DNA of 64,000 bases. It comes from JAZDLO01 sp043801935. GTDB taxonomy: Bacteria; Actinomycetota; Thermoleophilia; RBG-16-64-13. This document shows positions 41,630 through 50,768 of the stretch, in pieces. Position 1 is the stretch's first letter. Each line of letters starts with the position of its first letter. Location: positions 11,820-75,819 of the forward strand of contig JAZDLO010000058.1 in the NCBI GenBank assembly GCA_043801935.1, given 5' to 3'. Made by a program: the position numbers and the translations under genes. A model generated the notes under the pieces. That model did not search any database. It saw only the letters and a list, made by a program, of their open reading frames with translations, and was not told where the DNA came from.

Positions 41630-44215
41630 ATGAAAGATACGAAAACCGAGCGCGCTCACGAAGATGTGTGGATCCCCACTGTCTGTGCAAATTGCTTCTC
41701 GTTCTGCCCGATCAAGGCCCATCGCGTCGACGGAGTGATCACCAAGATCGAGGGTAACCCCGATGACCCCCTCACCCAGGGACGCATCTGTGCGCGGGGC
41801 TTGAGTGGGATCAACATCCTCTACGATCCCAACCGGCTCGATTATCCGATGAAGCGGACCAACCCGGAGAAGGGTCGAGGGATCGATCCCAAGTGGGAGC
41901 GTATCAGTTGGGACGAGGCGCTCGAGACGATCGCCGAGAAGCTGAAAGAAGTCCACGAAGACGATCCTCGCAAGCTGGTCGCGAGCTTCGGAGTGAACGG
42001 CGGGCCGCAGTCTTACACGCTGGAGGCCTTCGCGGTGGCGTACGGCACCCCCAACATCTTTGTGGGCGGCGCTGGGAACCACTGCGCGAGCGGTAAGCAC
42101 TTTATCGGAGGTCTGACACACGCAGCTTGGGTGTCGCAGCCCGACTACAACTACTGCAACTACTTCCTCAACTTCGGCGTGCCGGTCGGTACCGGCGCCT
42201 ACTATGGGGTGAACACGACCGTCCGCAAGATGGCGGAAGCCCGGGCCCGGGGCATGAAGCACGTGGTCCTCGACCCGTGGATGGGCATGCCGGCGCAGAG
42301 CGCGGACGAATGGATCCCGATCATCCCGGGCACGGATGCGGCCGTGGCTCTGGCCATGGTCAACCTGCTTCTGAACGAGTACGGGGTCTTTGACCACGAG
42401 TATCTGGAGCATGAGACCAACGGTCCCTACCTTGTCGGCGACGACGGCCACTACGTGCGCGATGCCGATGGTAAGCCGCAGATGTGGGACTCGGTCGAGC
42501 GCCTGCCCAAAGCCTACGACGCCGACTTTCAACGGGTGGCGCTGGAGGTGGACGAGGTCGTCGAGGGACGGCGCGTCCGCAGCGCTTTCGGCGTCATCAA
42601 AGACCACGTCAAGAAGTACACCCCGGAGATGGCCGCCGACATCAGCGACGTGTCGGTAAAGACCATACGCCGGGTGGCACGCGAGTTTGGCGAGGCCGCC
42701 CGCATCGGCGACACGATCGTCCTAGAAGGGCACGAGCTTCCCTTCCGTCCGGTGGCCCTGGCCTACTTCAAAGGCCCACAGGCGCACCGGCATTCAGCCC
42801 TCATCTCCACTGCCCTGGAACTGCTCAGCGCAGTGGTCGGGGTCCGCGCGGTCCCGGGGAGCTACGTCGGGATCAACGCCCGCTCGGTCGGTCACCCCGA
42901 GACCGGCTTTCCCAAATGGTCGCCCACGGATGGCCCAGACGGGCTGCTCGTCACCGGCAGATGGGTGGTGCCGCCCTCGCAGCCATGGCCGCCCGTCTAT
43001 CCCAAGAAGCCCATGGACCTGGGCCTTGCTCAGCTCATCCCGCCCTCCCACGGGAATACGCCTATGCTCCCGCTGGTCGCCCAGGATCCGGAGAAGTACG
43101 GGATCGACTACAAGCCCGCCGTCCACCTGATGCTGTCCACCAACTTCGCCATGAGCCTGTCCGACCCGGAGAAGGTGGAGGGGTTCTTCAAGGAGGTGTT
43201 CACGGTCAACTTCAACATCTTCATGGACGAATCGGCGGAGTTGTCCGACATCGTCCTCCCCGACGCCAGCTACCTGGAGCGGCTGGACATCAACGCCGAC
43301 TGGATGGCCAACGGGTGCGCCACCGACTCCTGGTCGTATCCGCTACGCCAACCGGCCATCGAGCCCGTAGCCGAGCGGCGGCCTGCGACCAAAGTCCTCC
43401 TCGAACTGGCGGAACGGATCGGACTGACCCCGGACATGAACGCAGTCATGAACGTCTCTCTCGGGTTCCGGGGACCACACCTGCTCGAATCGGACAAGAG
43501 CTACACGGCCGAAGAGCTGGTCGACCGGCGCTACAAGTCCTGGTTCGGGGACAAGTTCGACCTGGAGTGGATGAAGGCCAACGGCATCCTCGTCTGGCCC
43601 AAGAAGGCCGAGGAGGTCTATTGGCACCCCTTCGTGAAGACGCGCATCCCTATCTACTTCGAGCACTTCCTCACGTTCAAGGAGATGCTCCAGGATATCC
43701 AGAAGGAGACCGGTCTGTTCCCGGATCTCGATCTGGAGGACTACCAGCCGTTCCCGGACTGGCGCCCTTGCACGTCTCACACCGAGTCCCGGCCCGAGTT
43801 CGATCTGACGGCCATCTACTTCCGGGTGCCCTTCCAGTCCTTCACCATGACGGGCAACAACGCCTGGCTCGATGAAGTGTCGGCCATCGACACCTACGCA
43901 AACACGCTTAACATCAACGCCGCCACGGCCGCCAAGAAAGGTATCAAGGACGGTGACTGGATCGAGCTCGAGTCTGCCGCCAACGGTAATACCGTACGGG
44001 GACGGGCCCGGCTGACTCAGGGGGTGCACCCGGCGGTGATCGCCATGTCCGGTCACGGGGGGCACTGGGCCAAAGGGCTGCCCCTGGCGAGCAAGCCGGG
44101 TAAGGGCATAAACTTCAATCGTCTTCTCAAGCAGGACTTCGAGCACATGGACACCCTCTCCTTGAACCTCGACCTCTGTGTGAAGGTCAAGGCGACAAAG
44201 GTGGCGGGGCCTTAG
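41630..44215 (+). CDS. Molybdopterin oxidoreductase catalytic subunit (PsrA/PhsA/TtrA-like branch)
   Basis: An 861-residue DMSO-reductase-family catalytic subunit, distinct from the TH group. An N-terminal [4Fe-4S] motif is present (Cys19, Cys22, Cys26, Cys54). The Mo-ligand region reads G-A-G-N-H-C-A-S-G-K-H, so Cys152 is a likely ligand, as in sulfur-compound and arsenate reductases. It has no Tat signal: the N-terminus begins M-K-D-T-K-T-E-R and an in-frame stop lies 30 bp upstream. That is unusual for an enzyme with an NrfD-type membrane anchor and suggests the active site faces the cytoplasm. ATG 41630 has GGAG 8 nt upstream. Partners follow at 44265 and 44894. Substrate not identifiable. 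Confidence 0.9.
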   Translation: MKDTKTERAHEDVWIPTVCANCFSFCPIKAHRVDGVITKIEGNPDDPLTQGRICARGLSGINILYDPNRLDYPMKRTNPEKGRGIDPKWERISWDEALETIAEKLKEVHEDDPRKLVASFGVNGGPQSYTLEAFAVAYGTPNIFVGGAGNHCASGKHFIGGLTHAAWVSQPDYNYCNYFLNFGVPVGTGAYYGVNTTVRKMAEARARGMKHVVLDPWMGMPAQSADEWIPIIPGTDAAVALAMVNLLLNEYGVFDHEYLEHETNGPYLVGDDGHYVRDADGKPQMWDSVERLPKAYDADFQRVALEVDEVVEGRRVRSAFGVIKDHVKKYTPEMAADISDVSVKTIRRVAREFGEAARIGDTIVLEGHELPFRPVALAYFKGPQAHRHSALISTALELLSAVVGVRAVPGSYVGINARSVGHPETGFPKWSPTDGPDGLLVTGRWVVPPSQPWPPVYPKKPMDLGLAQLIPPSHGNTPMLPLVAQDPEKYGIDYKPAVHLMLSTNFAMSLSDPEKVEGFFKEVFTVNFNIFMDESAELSDIVLPDASYLERLDINADWMANGCATDSWSYPLRQPAIEPVAERRPATKVLLELAERIGLTPDMNAVMNVSLGFRGPHLLESDKSYTAEELVDRRYKSWFGDKFDLEWMKANGILVWPKKAEEVYWHPFVKTRIPIYFEHFLTFKEMLQDIQKETGLFPDLDLEDYQPFPDWRPCTSHTESRPEFDLTAIYFRVPFQSFTMTGNNAWLDEVSAIDTYANTLNINAATAAKKGIKDGDWIELESAANGNTVRGRARLTQGVHPAVIAMSGHGGHWAKGLPLASKPGKGINFNRLLKQDFEHMDTLSLNLDLCVKVKATKVAGP

Positions 44216-44264
44216 GGGAACGGCTCGACCGCGCCGGCCTCGTGGAAAGGAGACAAGGGCTCTC

Positions 44265-44897
44265 ATGCGTTATGGAATGGTGATAGATCTCAAACGGTGC
44301 ATCAGCTGCTATGCGTGTCAGGTAGCCTGCAAATCGGAGAACGCCACTCCGCCGGGTGTGCTCTACGCCTGGGCGTTCAGGATGGAAGAGGGCGAATACC
44401 CGAATACCCGGCAGGTCTACTTGCCCATGCTCTGCAATCACTGCGACGAGCCCAGCTGCGTCGACGTCTGCCCCACTGGGGCCACCTACAAGCGGGATGA
44501 GGACGGCATCGTCGTGATCGATGCGGGCAAATGTGTGGGCTGCCGAGCCTGTATGACCGCCTGTCCGTATCATGCCCGCTACTATCTGGACCAGATCCGG
44601 AATTATTACCCCGGCCAAGGTCTCACCCCCTATGAAGAGGTGGGATACGAGAGGCACAACGCGGGCACCGTCGAGAAGTGTAACTTCTGCGTCGAGCGGT
44701 TGGAGCGGGGGGAGGAGCCGGCCTGCGTGGCCAACTGCCCTGCCGTCGCCCGCATATTCGGTGACTTTGACGATCCCGACAGCGAAGTGAGCATACTGGT
44801 GAGCCGGGACGCCGGGTTCCAACTGCTGCCCGACTTGGGCAACGATCCTTCGGTCTACTATCTACCTGCCGAGAGGCCGGCCAAGGAGTCGCGATGA
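44265..44897 (+). CDS. Four-cluster ferredoxin subunit (NrfC/DmsB-like)
   Basis: A 210-residue electron-transfer subunit with four complete cysteine motifs (C-I-S-C-Y-A-C-Q-V-A-C; C-N-H-C-D-E-P-S-C-V-D-V-C-P; C-V-G-C-R-A-C-M-T-A-C-P; C-N-F-C...C-V-A-N-C-P), so four [4Fe-4S] clusters. It lacks the transthyretin-like tail of the TH beta subunits. GGAGA lies upstream of ATG 44265. It links the Mo subunit to the NrfD-type membrane protein, whose start overlaps its stop (ATGA). Confidence 0.93.
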   Translation: MRYGMVIDLKRCISCYACQVACKSENATPPGVLYAWAFRMEEGEYPNTRQVYLPMLCNHCDEPSCVDVCPTGATYKRDEDGIVVIDAGKCVGCRACMTACPYHARYYLDQIRNYYPGQGLTPYEEVGYERHNAGTVEKCNFCVERLERGEEPACVANCPAVARIFGDFDDPDSEVSILVSRDAGFQLLPDLGNDPSVYYLPAERPAKESR

Positions 44898-45790
44898 ACC
44901 GTTCGACAGTGACTCTCTATTCCGATCTAGGGGCCGTATACCGGCCGGAGCGGGTCTGGGCGGAAGGCCGGGCGGTCGCCTTGGTCCTCGCGCACTTCCT
45001 ATCAGGGGCAGGCGCGGGGGCATGGCTGCTAGGACTGGTGCTCGACTTGCGGCTCGCTTTGGTACTCGGGCTTGGCGCCGTCGTCCTCGGCGGGATAGTA
45101 CATCTCGGCTTTCTGGGGCATCCGGAACGAGCCTGGAAGATGATGATGCGTCCCCAGAGCTCCTGGATCAGCCGGGGTCTCTGGTCGATGATCGTGTTCG
45201 TCCCGACCGCGGCTCTGTACGTCGCTGCTGCCTACGGAGCCTGGAGCACGAGTTCGGCCTTCGCCATAGTCATGCTGGTGCTGTCCCTACTGGGTATGGC
45301 GGGCATATTCCTGTACAAAGGGTTCGTCTATGCCGTGTCGCGGGCCGTGCCGCTGTGGCACTCGCCGTTGCTACCTGTTTCGTACATCGCGATCGGGCTT
45401 CGGGGAGGCGCCGCCCTGGCCTTCGTGGGCCTGGCGTTCGTCGCCCCCGATTCTGAGATCCACTCCGCTCAGACATGGTGGCTGGCGGCTACGGTGGTGA
45501 CCATCTTCCTGTTCGTGCTCGAGCTGGCGATGGGCCGGAGCGACTCGACCATATCCCGCTCGCTCGCGGTGCTCGCGCGGGGCTCGATCGCCTGGATCTT
45601 CTTCGTCGGAGCAGTGCTGCTGGGGGTTGTCATCCCGGCCGCGCTGGTGATCGCCAGCTACCCGGCCTCGATCGGCGTCGCCGGCTTCCTGATCGCCGGG
45701 GTCGCTTCGCTGGTGGGGGATCTGGCCTACAAGTACTGCATGAACACGGCGGGTACCTACGTGCCTCTCGTCCCTGCTCGAGGCAAATAG
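44894..45790 (+). CDS. NrfD/PsrC-type membrane subunit
   Basis: A 298-residue protein with about eight hydrophobic helices and the family motif G-H-P-E-R-A-W-K-M-M followed by R-P-Q-S-S-W-I-S-R-G. NrfD/PsrC proteins exchange electrons with quinones in the membrane without heme. It completes a three-subunit complex with the Mo and ferredoxin proteins. The charge distribution was not analysed, so orientation cannot be given. Confidence 0.92.
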   Translation: MNRSTVTLYSDLGAVYRPERVWAEGRAVALVLAHFLSGAGAGAWLLGLVLDLRLALVLGLGAVVLGGIVHLGFLGHPERAWKMMMRPQSSWISRGLWSMIVFVPTAALYVAAAYGAWSTSSAFAIVMLVLSLLGMAGIFLYKGFVYAVSRAVPLWHSPLLPVSYIAIGLRGGAALAFVGLAFVAPDSEIHSAQTWWLAATVVTIFLFVLELAMGRSDSTISRSLAVLARGSIAWIFFVGAVLLGVVIPAALVIASYPASIGVAGFLIAGVASLVGDLAYKYCMNTAGTYVPLVPARGK

Positions 45791-45820
45791 TGGTCCGCCG
45801 GTCGCGGTAGGGAGTCAAGT

Positions 45821-46399
45821 GTGGAATTGATCTTGGACGCGAAGAAGATGGCCCTGGTGGTCATCGACCTGCAGAAGGGGATCCTCGCTCTCCCCGCCGC
45901 CCCGTACTCTGCTGCCGAGGTGGTGGAGCGCGCGGCCGCGCTGTGCCGGGCCGCGCGCGAGGCTGAGGGTACCGTGGTCCTGGTGAGGGTCACGCCCTCG
46001 GCAGACGGCGGGGATGCGTTGCGGCCTCATGTCGATCAAGGCCCGTTGTCCGGTTCTCAGCCGCCTGCCGACTGGGCGGAGTTGTCTCCCGAGCTGGACA
46101 TGCAGCCGGGAGATATCGTCATCACCAAGCGCCAATGGGGAGCCTTCTACGGAACGGAGCTCGACTTACAGCTGCGTCGGCGCGGGGTGGACACCATCGT
46201 CCTGTGCGGCATCTCCGCGAACATAGGCGTCGAGTCCACGGCCCGTGACGCATATGAGCGGGCCTACAATCTGATCATTGTCGAGGACGCCATCGCCGCC
46301 CGCACTGCAGAAGAGTACGCGTTTGTCATGCGGACGTTGTTTCCGCGGATCGGACGGGTCCGTAAGACGGCAGAGCTTCTGGCAGCGCTGGAGGCTTGA
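45821..46399 (+). CDS. Isochorismatase-like hydrolase with Gly at the Cys position
   Basis: A 192-residue isochorismatase-fold protein. Asp in V-V-I-D-L-Q and Lys in I-T-K-R-Q-W-G are present. The position of the catalytic Cys in cysteine-hydrolase members reads S-A-N-I-G-V-E-S-T-A-R-D-A, so Gly replaces Cys. True isochorismatases (EntB/DhbB) also lack that Cys, so vinyl-ether or other non-amide hydrolysis is more likely than amidase activity. GTG 45821 has AGGGAG upstream. It lies 30 bp after the NrfD-type gene and may be in the same operon. Confidence 0.85.
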   Translation: MELILDAKKMALVVIDLQKGILALPAAPYSAAEVVERAAALCRAAREAEGTVVLVRVTPSADGGDALRPHVDQGPLSGSQPPADWAELSPELDMQPGDIVITKRQWGAFYGTELDLQLRRRGVDTIVLCGISANIGVESTARDAYERAYNLIIVEDAIAARTAEEYAFVMRTLFPRIGRVRKTAELLAALEA

Positions 46400-46563
46400 C
46401 CGGCGGCGACAGGATCGAGTCGTGACCGGCCAAGAGTCGCCGCGACCGAGTCGTCGCCTGGATCCGAACGCGGCGCCCGGGCGTCGGTGGGTTGTGCGGG
46501 TAGACTGTTCCTGACGGCAACCGGGGCAGCACGTTTTTCCCAAGCGAGTTGAGGAGGAGATCA

Positions 46564-47463
46564 GTGAAAACCATAGGTTTTCTTGGCATGGGTGTAATGG
46601 GCTCGCGGATGTCAGCTCGTCTGTTGGCCGCCGGCCACGAAGTCACGGTGTGGAACCGCACCGCGGAAAAAACGGTCCCGTTGGCGGAGAAGGGCGCGGC
46701 AGTCGCGGTTTCCCCGGCCGAGGCGGCGGCGGGCAAGGACATGGTTCTCAGCAATCTGACCGACGGACCGGCGCTGAAGAGCGTGATCCTGGGGCCGGGA
46801 GGCGTTCTGGAGGCCGTTCCCCTACCCGGGCTGTTCGTCGACTTCGCCACGATCGCGCCTTCGGAATCCGCTGAGATCGCCGCGATGCTCGAGCCGCGCG
46901 GCGTCGACTTCCTTCGGGCGCCGGTCAGCGGGACCATGGCTGTGGCCGAAGCGGGCAAGCTGACCATCATCACCTCCGGCGACCGGGCGGTGTTCGACGC
47001 AGCCGACCCGGTTCTGGCCGTATTGGGCGAGACCCGCTACTACGTCGGTCCCGGGGAGAACTCCCGCTACTTGAAGCTCATCCACCAGATCATGATCGCA
47101 GCCACCATGCAGGTGTGGGCCGAGGGTCTGGTGATGGGTGAAAAGGCCGGGCTCGACTGGGAGATCATGCTGGAAGTACTGCGCAACAGCGCGGTGGGTT
47201 CTGGCGCGGTGAAGGGCAAGATCCCTTCCCTGGCTATCCGGGACTACGACCACCCGGCGATGAGTATGCACAACATCGTCAAGGACGTCGACCTGGCCCT
47301 CATGGCGGCGGACGAGGTGGGGGTCGAGTTGCCGGCGACCAGATGGGTGCGCGAGCTCTACGATCGGGGCCTCGCGGCCGGGTTCGAGTGGAAGGACTAC
47401 TCGGCGATCATACTGGAACTAGAGAAGCGCGCCGGGCTGGAGCCTCTGGAGATGGCGACGTGA
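46564..47463 (+). CDS. 3-hydroxyisobutyrate-dehydrogenase-family NAD(P)-dependent oxidoreductase
   Basis: A 299-residue beta-hydroxyacid dehydrogenase. It has the Rossmann motif G-F-L-G-M-G-V-M-G, the substrate loop A-P-V-S-G-T-M-A-V-A-E-A-G and the catalytic Lys in Y-L-K-L-I-H-Q. Members oxidise 3-hydroxyacids or reduce semialdehydes. GTG 46564 is chosen because GAGGAGGAG is directly upstream; a TTG at 46549 is part of that site. TH5 follows after 28 bp on the same strand, which suggests one transcript. Confidence 0.9.
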   Translation: MKTIGFLGMGVMGSRMSARLLAAGHEVTVWNRTAEKTVPLAEKGAAVAVSPAEAAAGKDMVLSNLTDGPALKSVILGPGGVLEAVPLPGLFVDFATIAPSESAEIAAMLEPRGVDFLRAPVSGTMAVAEAGKLTIITSGDRAVFDAADPVLAVLGETRYYVGPGENSRYLKLIHQIMIAATMQVWAEGLVMGEKAGLDWEIMLEVLRNSAVGSGAVKGKIPSLAIRDYDHPAMSMHNIVKDVDLALMAADEVGVELPATRWVRELYDRGLAAGFEWKDYSAIILELEKRAGLEPLEMAT

Positions 47464-47491
47464 CGGCGGCGAGCGGGGGGGTCAAGCAGTG

Positions 47492-50080
47492 ATGGCGGAT
47501 GTGGAGAGACTGACCAACAGCACAACGGGAGGCCCCGTCTTCGTGGACGTGAAAGACGGCGAGATCTTGCGCATCATACCCATCGATCTGGACGAGACGG
47601 ACGCCCCCTCGTGGAAGATCGAGGCGCGGGGCCGGACGTTCTCGCCCTCGCGAAGGACGACCTTGTCCCCATGGACGGTGGCGCACAAATCCACCATCTA
47701 CTCTCCCAAACGCATTCTCACCCCGCTCAAGCGGGTCGACTTCGATCCCAACGGCGCCCGTAATTGCCAGAACCGGGGCGTCTCCGGGTACGAACCGATC
47801 AGCTGGGACGAGGCTCTCGATCTGGTAGCGGACGAGATGATGCGGGTGAAGAGAGAACTGGGCCCGGGGGGCATCTTGACCACGCCGGGCTCGCACCACA
47901 TGTGGGGGAATGTCGGCTATCGCTTCAGCGCCTACTACCGGTTCATGGATCTCGTGGGCATGACCTACGCCGAGCACAATCCCGACAGCTGGGAAGGCTG
48001 GCACTGGGGCGCCATGCACATGTGGGGCTTCAGTCACCGTCTGGGTATCCCGGAGCAGTACGATCTGCTTGAAGACGCTCTCCAGAACACGGAGATGGTG
48101 GTGTTTTGGTCGGCCGATCCCGAGTCGACCTCGGGCTGCTACGCGGCCTTCGAGAGCACGGCTCGCCGGTTCTGGCTCAAGGAGCTAGGGGTCAAGATGG
48201 TCTTCATCGATCCCTACTTCAACCACACCGCCGGGCTCTTCTCCGACAAATGGTTCGCCCCTCGCCTGGGCACTGATGTGGCTATGGCGCTCGCGGTCGC
48301 CCACGTTTGGCTCAGTGAGGGAACGTATGACAAGGACTACGTCGCCGGCCGCACCACCGGATTCGACCAGTGGAGGGACTACGTGCTGGGCGCGTCCGAC
48401 GGCCGGCCGAAGACCCCCGAATGGGCTGAGGGCGAGAGCGGTGTGCCGGCCCGGGAGATAAGGGCTCTGGCCCGTGAGTGGGCGGCGAAGAAGACCATGT
48501 TGGCGGCCGGCGGTTTTGGCGGCATGGGCGGGGCCTGTCGCTCGGCGACCGGTAACGAGTGGGCGCGCGCCATGGTGGCGCTCGCCGCCATGCAGGGCCT
48601 CGGTAAGCCCGGCAGCAACATATGGGGTACCACCTTGGGCGCGCCCGTCGACGCCTCCTTCATGTTCCCGGGCTATTCTGAGGGTGGCATCTCCTGCAAC
48701 CTTGACAACACAGCCGCCGGCTTCCGCTGGGCCTACCGGATGTTCCCCCGCGGAGGAGTATCCGGCAGCGTCCACCATTCCGTCGAGGGGCAGACCGTTC
48801 CCCGTCTGCGGATCCCGGAAGCGATGCTCCATGAGTCTTTGGAGTGGAGGGGCAAGGGCTTCTGCGGGGGGTCGATCCCGTCCCAGCTCAAGAAATACGA
48901 ATACCCCGCTCCAGGTTATCCCCATGTGGGCATGTACTACCGCTACGGGGGTTCTTTCTTCGGCACCATGACCGAGACCAACCGCTACGTGAAGGCATAC
49001 CAGGCGGATACGGTGCCCTTCGTGGTGAACCAATCGATCTGGATGGAAGGGGAAGCCAAGTTCGCCGACGTCATCCTGCCCGCGTGCACCAATTTCGAGC
49101 GCTGCGACATCAGCGAGGTCGCCTGGGCGGCCGGTTACGGGTGCGACGGCAACACTCAACCCAACCACCGGATGATCGTCCTGCAGAAGAAGTGCATCGA
49201 GCCTTTGGGGGAGTCGAAGTCCGACTACGAGATATTCGCGGAGCTCTCCAAGCGGCTGGGCGTCTACGACATGTTCACCATGGGTGGCAAGACCGATCTG
49301 GACTGGGTGAAACAGGTCTTCCACGCCACCGACCTTCCGGAGCGCGTCACCTGGGAGGAGTTCGAGAAGAAGGGCTACTACGTCGTCCCGGTCCCCGATG
49401 ACCGCGCGCCGACGCCGGCTCTGCGTTGGTTCGCCGAGGGCCGCGCGAAAGACACTCCCGACTGGGGTCCGCGTCCTTCGGATACCGTTCAGCTGGCCGG
49501 GCTTCAGACCACCTCGGGTAAGATCGAGTTCGTCGCGTCCAGTCTCACCTGGTTGGAGGAGTCCGGCACGGTCGACTCCGAGCGACCGGCGCTGGGTCCC
49601 CAGTACATCGAGTCCTGGGAAGGTCACCACACGACCGAGCTGTACGGCACATACCCTCTGCAGCTGGTTTCCCCTCACCCGCGTTTCAGCTTCCACACGA
49701 TGGGAGACGCCAAGGATTCGTGGACGAACGACATCAAGGACCACCGGATCCTGAAGGAGGACGGTCATCACTACTGGATCATCAGGCTTAGCCCGAGGGA
49801 TGCCGAAGCACGGGGCATCGCCGACGGCGACCTCGTGAGGGCGTTCAACGACCGGGGTGCGGTCATCCTTGCCGCTCAGGTCACGGAGCGGCTGCCTCCA
49901 GGCACCGTGCATTCGTACGAATCGTGTGGCGATTACGACCCGATCGGGGCGCCGGGCGAGTCACCCGACCGAGCCGGGTGCGTGAACATCCTCACGCCTA
50001 AGCGGTTCATCACTCCGACCTCGACCGCCATGGCCAACAACTCCTGCCTGATCCAGGTGGAGAAGTGGCCAAGCTCTTAG
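47492..50080 (+). CDS. Transhydroxylase alpha subunit, closest to pyrogallol hydroxytransferase (TH5, B-type, no adjacent beta)
   Basis: An 862-residue B-type alpha subunit. Of the six it looks most like the P. acidigallici pyrogallol-phloroglucinol transhydroxylase (EC 1.97.1.2): R-L-T-N-S-T-T-G-G-P-V-F-V near the start, S-H-H-M-W-G-N-V-G-Y-R, and H-N-P-D-S-W-E-G-W-H-W-G. His135, Tyr143, Asp165 and Ser166 match His144, Tyr152, Asp174 and Ser175 of that enzyme by spacing. No N-terminal Fe-S cysteines and no signal peptide are present. No ferredoxin-type beta gene lies beside it; the nearest B-type betas are at 11274 and 18994. It may use one of those, or a beta outside the window. It follows the HIBADH-like gene, with a G-rich site before ATG 47492. 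Confidence 0.92.
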   Translation: MADVERLTNSTTGGPVFVDVKDGEILRIIPIDLDETDAPSWKIEARGRTFSPSRRTTLSPWTVAHKSTIYSPKRILTPLKRVDFDPNGARNCQNRGVSGYEPISWDEALDLVADEMMRVKRELGPGGILTTPGSHHMWGNVGYRFSAYYRFMDLVGMTYAEHNPDSWEGWHWGAMHMWGFSHRLGIPEQYDLLEDALQNTEMVVFWSADPESTSGCYAAFESTARRFWLKELGVKMVFIDPYFNHTAGLFSDKWFAPRLGTDVAMALAVAHVWLSEGTYDKDYVAGRTTGFDQWRDYVLGASDGRPKTPEWAEGESGVPAREIRALAREWAAKKTMLAAGGFGGMGGACRSATGNEWARAMVALAAMQGLGKPGSNIWGTTLGAPVDASFMFPGYSEGGISCNLDNTAAGFRWAYRMFPRGGVSGSVHHSVEGQTVPRLRIPEAMLHESLEWRGKGFCGGSIPSQLKKYEYPAPGYPHVGMYYRYGGSFFGTMTETNRYVKAYQADTVPFVVNQSIWMEGEAKFADVILPACTNFERCDISEVAWAAGYGCDGNTQPNHRMIVLQKKCIEPLGESKSDYEIFAELSKRLGVYDMFTMGGKTDLDWVKQVFHATDLPERVTWEEFEKKGYYVVPVPDDRAPTPALRWFAEGRAKDTPDWGPRPSDTVQLAGLQTTSGKIEFVASSLTWLEESGTVDSERPALGPQYIESWEGHHTTELYGTYPLQLVSPHPRFSFHTMGDAKDSWTNDIKDHRILKEDGHHYWIIRLSPRDAEARGIADGDLVRAFNDRGAVILAAQVTERLPPGTVHSYESCGDYDPIGAPGESPDRAGCVNILTPKRFITPTSTAMANNSCLIQVEKWPSS

Positions 50081-50154
50081 AGCATCAAGGTCTACAGGAG
50101 GAACGTCCGGGGGCACGGTAGGACCTCCGGCTGCGAAGGCCTCGGAACCTGTGC

Positions 50155-50160
50155 TACATT
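50155..50160 (+). promoter_or_regulatory. Leaderless -10 promoter before DUF5674 gene
   Basis: TGCTACATT forms an extended -10 (TACATT, 50155-50160) only 6 bp before ATG 50167. No ribosome-binding site lies between them. Transcription would begin at or next to the ATG, as in many actinobacterial leaderless genes. Confidence 0.45.
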
Positions 50161-50166
50161 CGGCCG

Positions 50167-50427
50167 ATGAAGATCATCGATAGTCCCGTTCCGCTGGGGG
50201 AACTTGCCCTCCACTCCGACGAAGAGGCGCTTCTTCTCGAACGCGGCTCCGAGCAACATCAGCTTTGGGGGATCAACATCTATCCCGATCTGGTAGGTCC
50301 GGAGCGGGTCGAGTTCGATTCCATGATCGACATCCGTCCCTCGCAGGGCAATCGCTCGCGGGGTGTGGACGATCTTGAGATCCGCGCCAGGATGCTTCGC
50401 ATCGTGGACGCCCCGGTCACGTCGTGA
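50167..50427 (+). CDS. DUF5674-family protein, internally shortened
   Basis: An 86-residue protein matching the second half of DUF5674 well (L-H-S-D-E-E-A-L-L-L-E; L-W-G-I-N-I-Y-P; F-D-S-M-I-D-I-R-P-S-Q-G-N-R-S-R-G). The N-terminal K-I-I-D-S-P-V-P-L-G-E-L is also present, but the roughly 25 residues that normally lie between these parts are missing without a frameshift. Its function is unknown in any case. It may be a shortened working version or a decayed gene. Its stop overlaps the GTG of the next gene. Confidence 0.7.
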   Translation: MKIIDSPVPLGELALHSDEEALLLERGSEQHQLWGINIYPDLVGPERVEFDSMIDIRPSQGNRSRGVDDLEIRARMLRIVDAPVTS

Positions 50428-50768
50428 ACCCTCAGCATCCAGACCTGGCGGCTGGCCGGTGGTGCACCATGGCGCTCGTCGAGCAATTGGCGAACGTGGG
50501 CAGCGAGGTGGAGCGCGCGCTTGGCTGGGCCTCCAAGGGCAACCGCGAGTACGGCCGTCAGGCGCTCGAACGCGGATTGGAGCTGTTGGATCTGACGATC
50601 GCCGACCCCAAGCATCGACATCGGCTTAAGGAACTGACCCGGTTGCGCGAGGTCCTCTTGGATTATTTTCTCGGAGAGAACCAATTTGGCTCGACTGAGA
50701 GCAGTTGGAGAAGCTATTTCGACGCGTATGGCCTCGCGGCTGCGATCAAGAGGGAAGCGGCGAGGTGA
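50424..50768 (+). CDS. Small conserved helical protein of unknown function
   Basis: A 114-residue, mostly helical protein (L-A-N-V-G-S-E-V-E-R-A; L-E-L-L-D-L-T-I-A-D-P; L-R-E-V-L-L-D-Y-F-L-G-E-N). I recognise the pattern as a small uncharacterised family often found next to DUF5674-like genes, with no known role. GTG 50424 overlaps the previous stop; ATG 50469 is a possible alternative start at the conserved region. Its end overlaps the tag gene by 4 bp, so translation is coupled. Confidence 0.65.
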   Translation: MNPQHPDLAAGRWCTMALVEQLANVGSEVERALGWASKGNREYGRQALERGLELLDLTIADPKHRHRLKELTRLREVLLDYFLGENQFGSTESSWRSYFDAYGLAAAIKREAAR

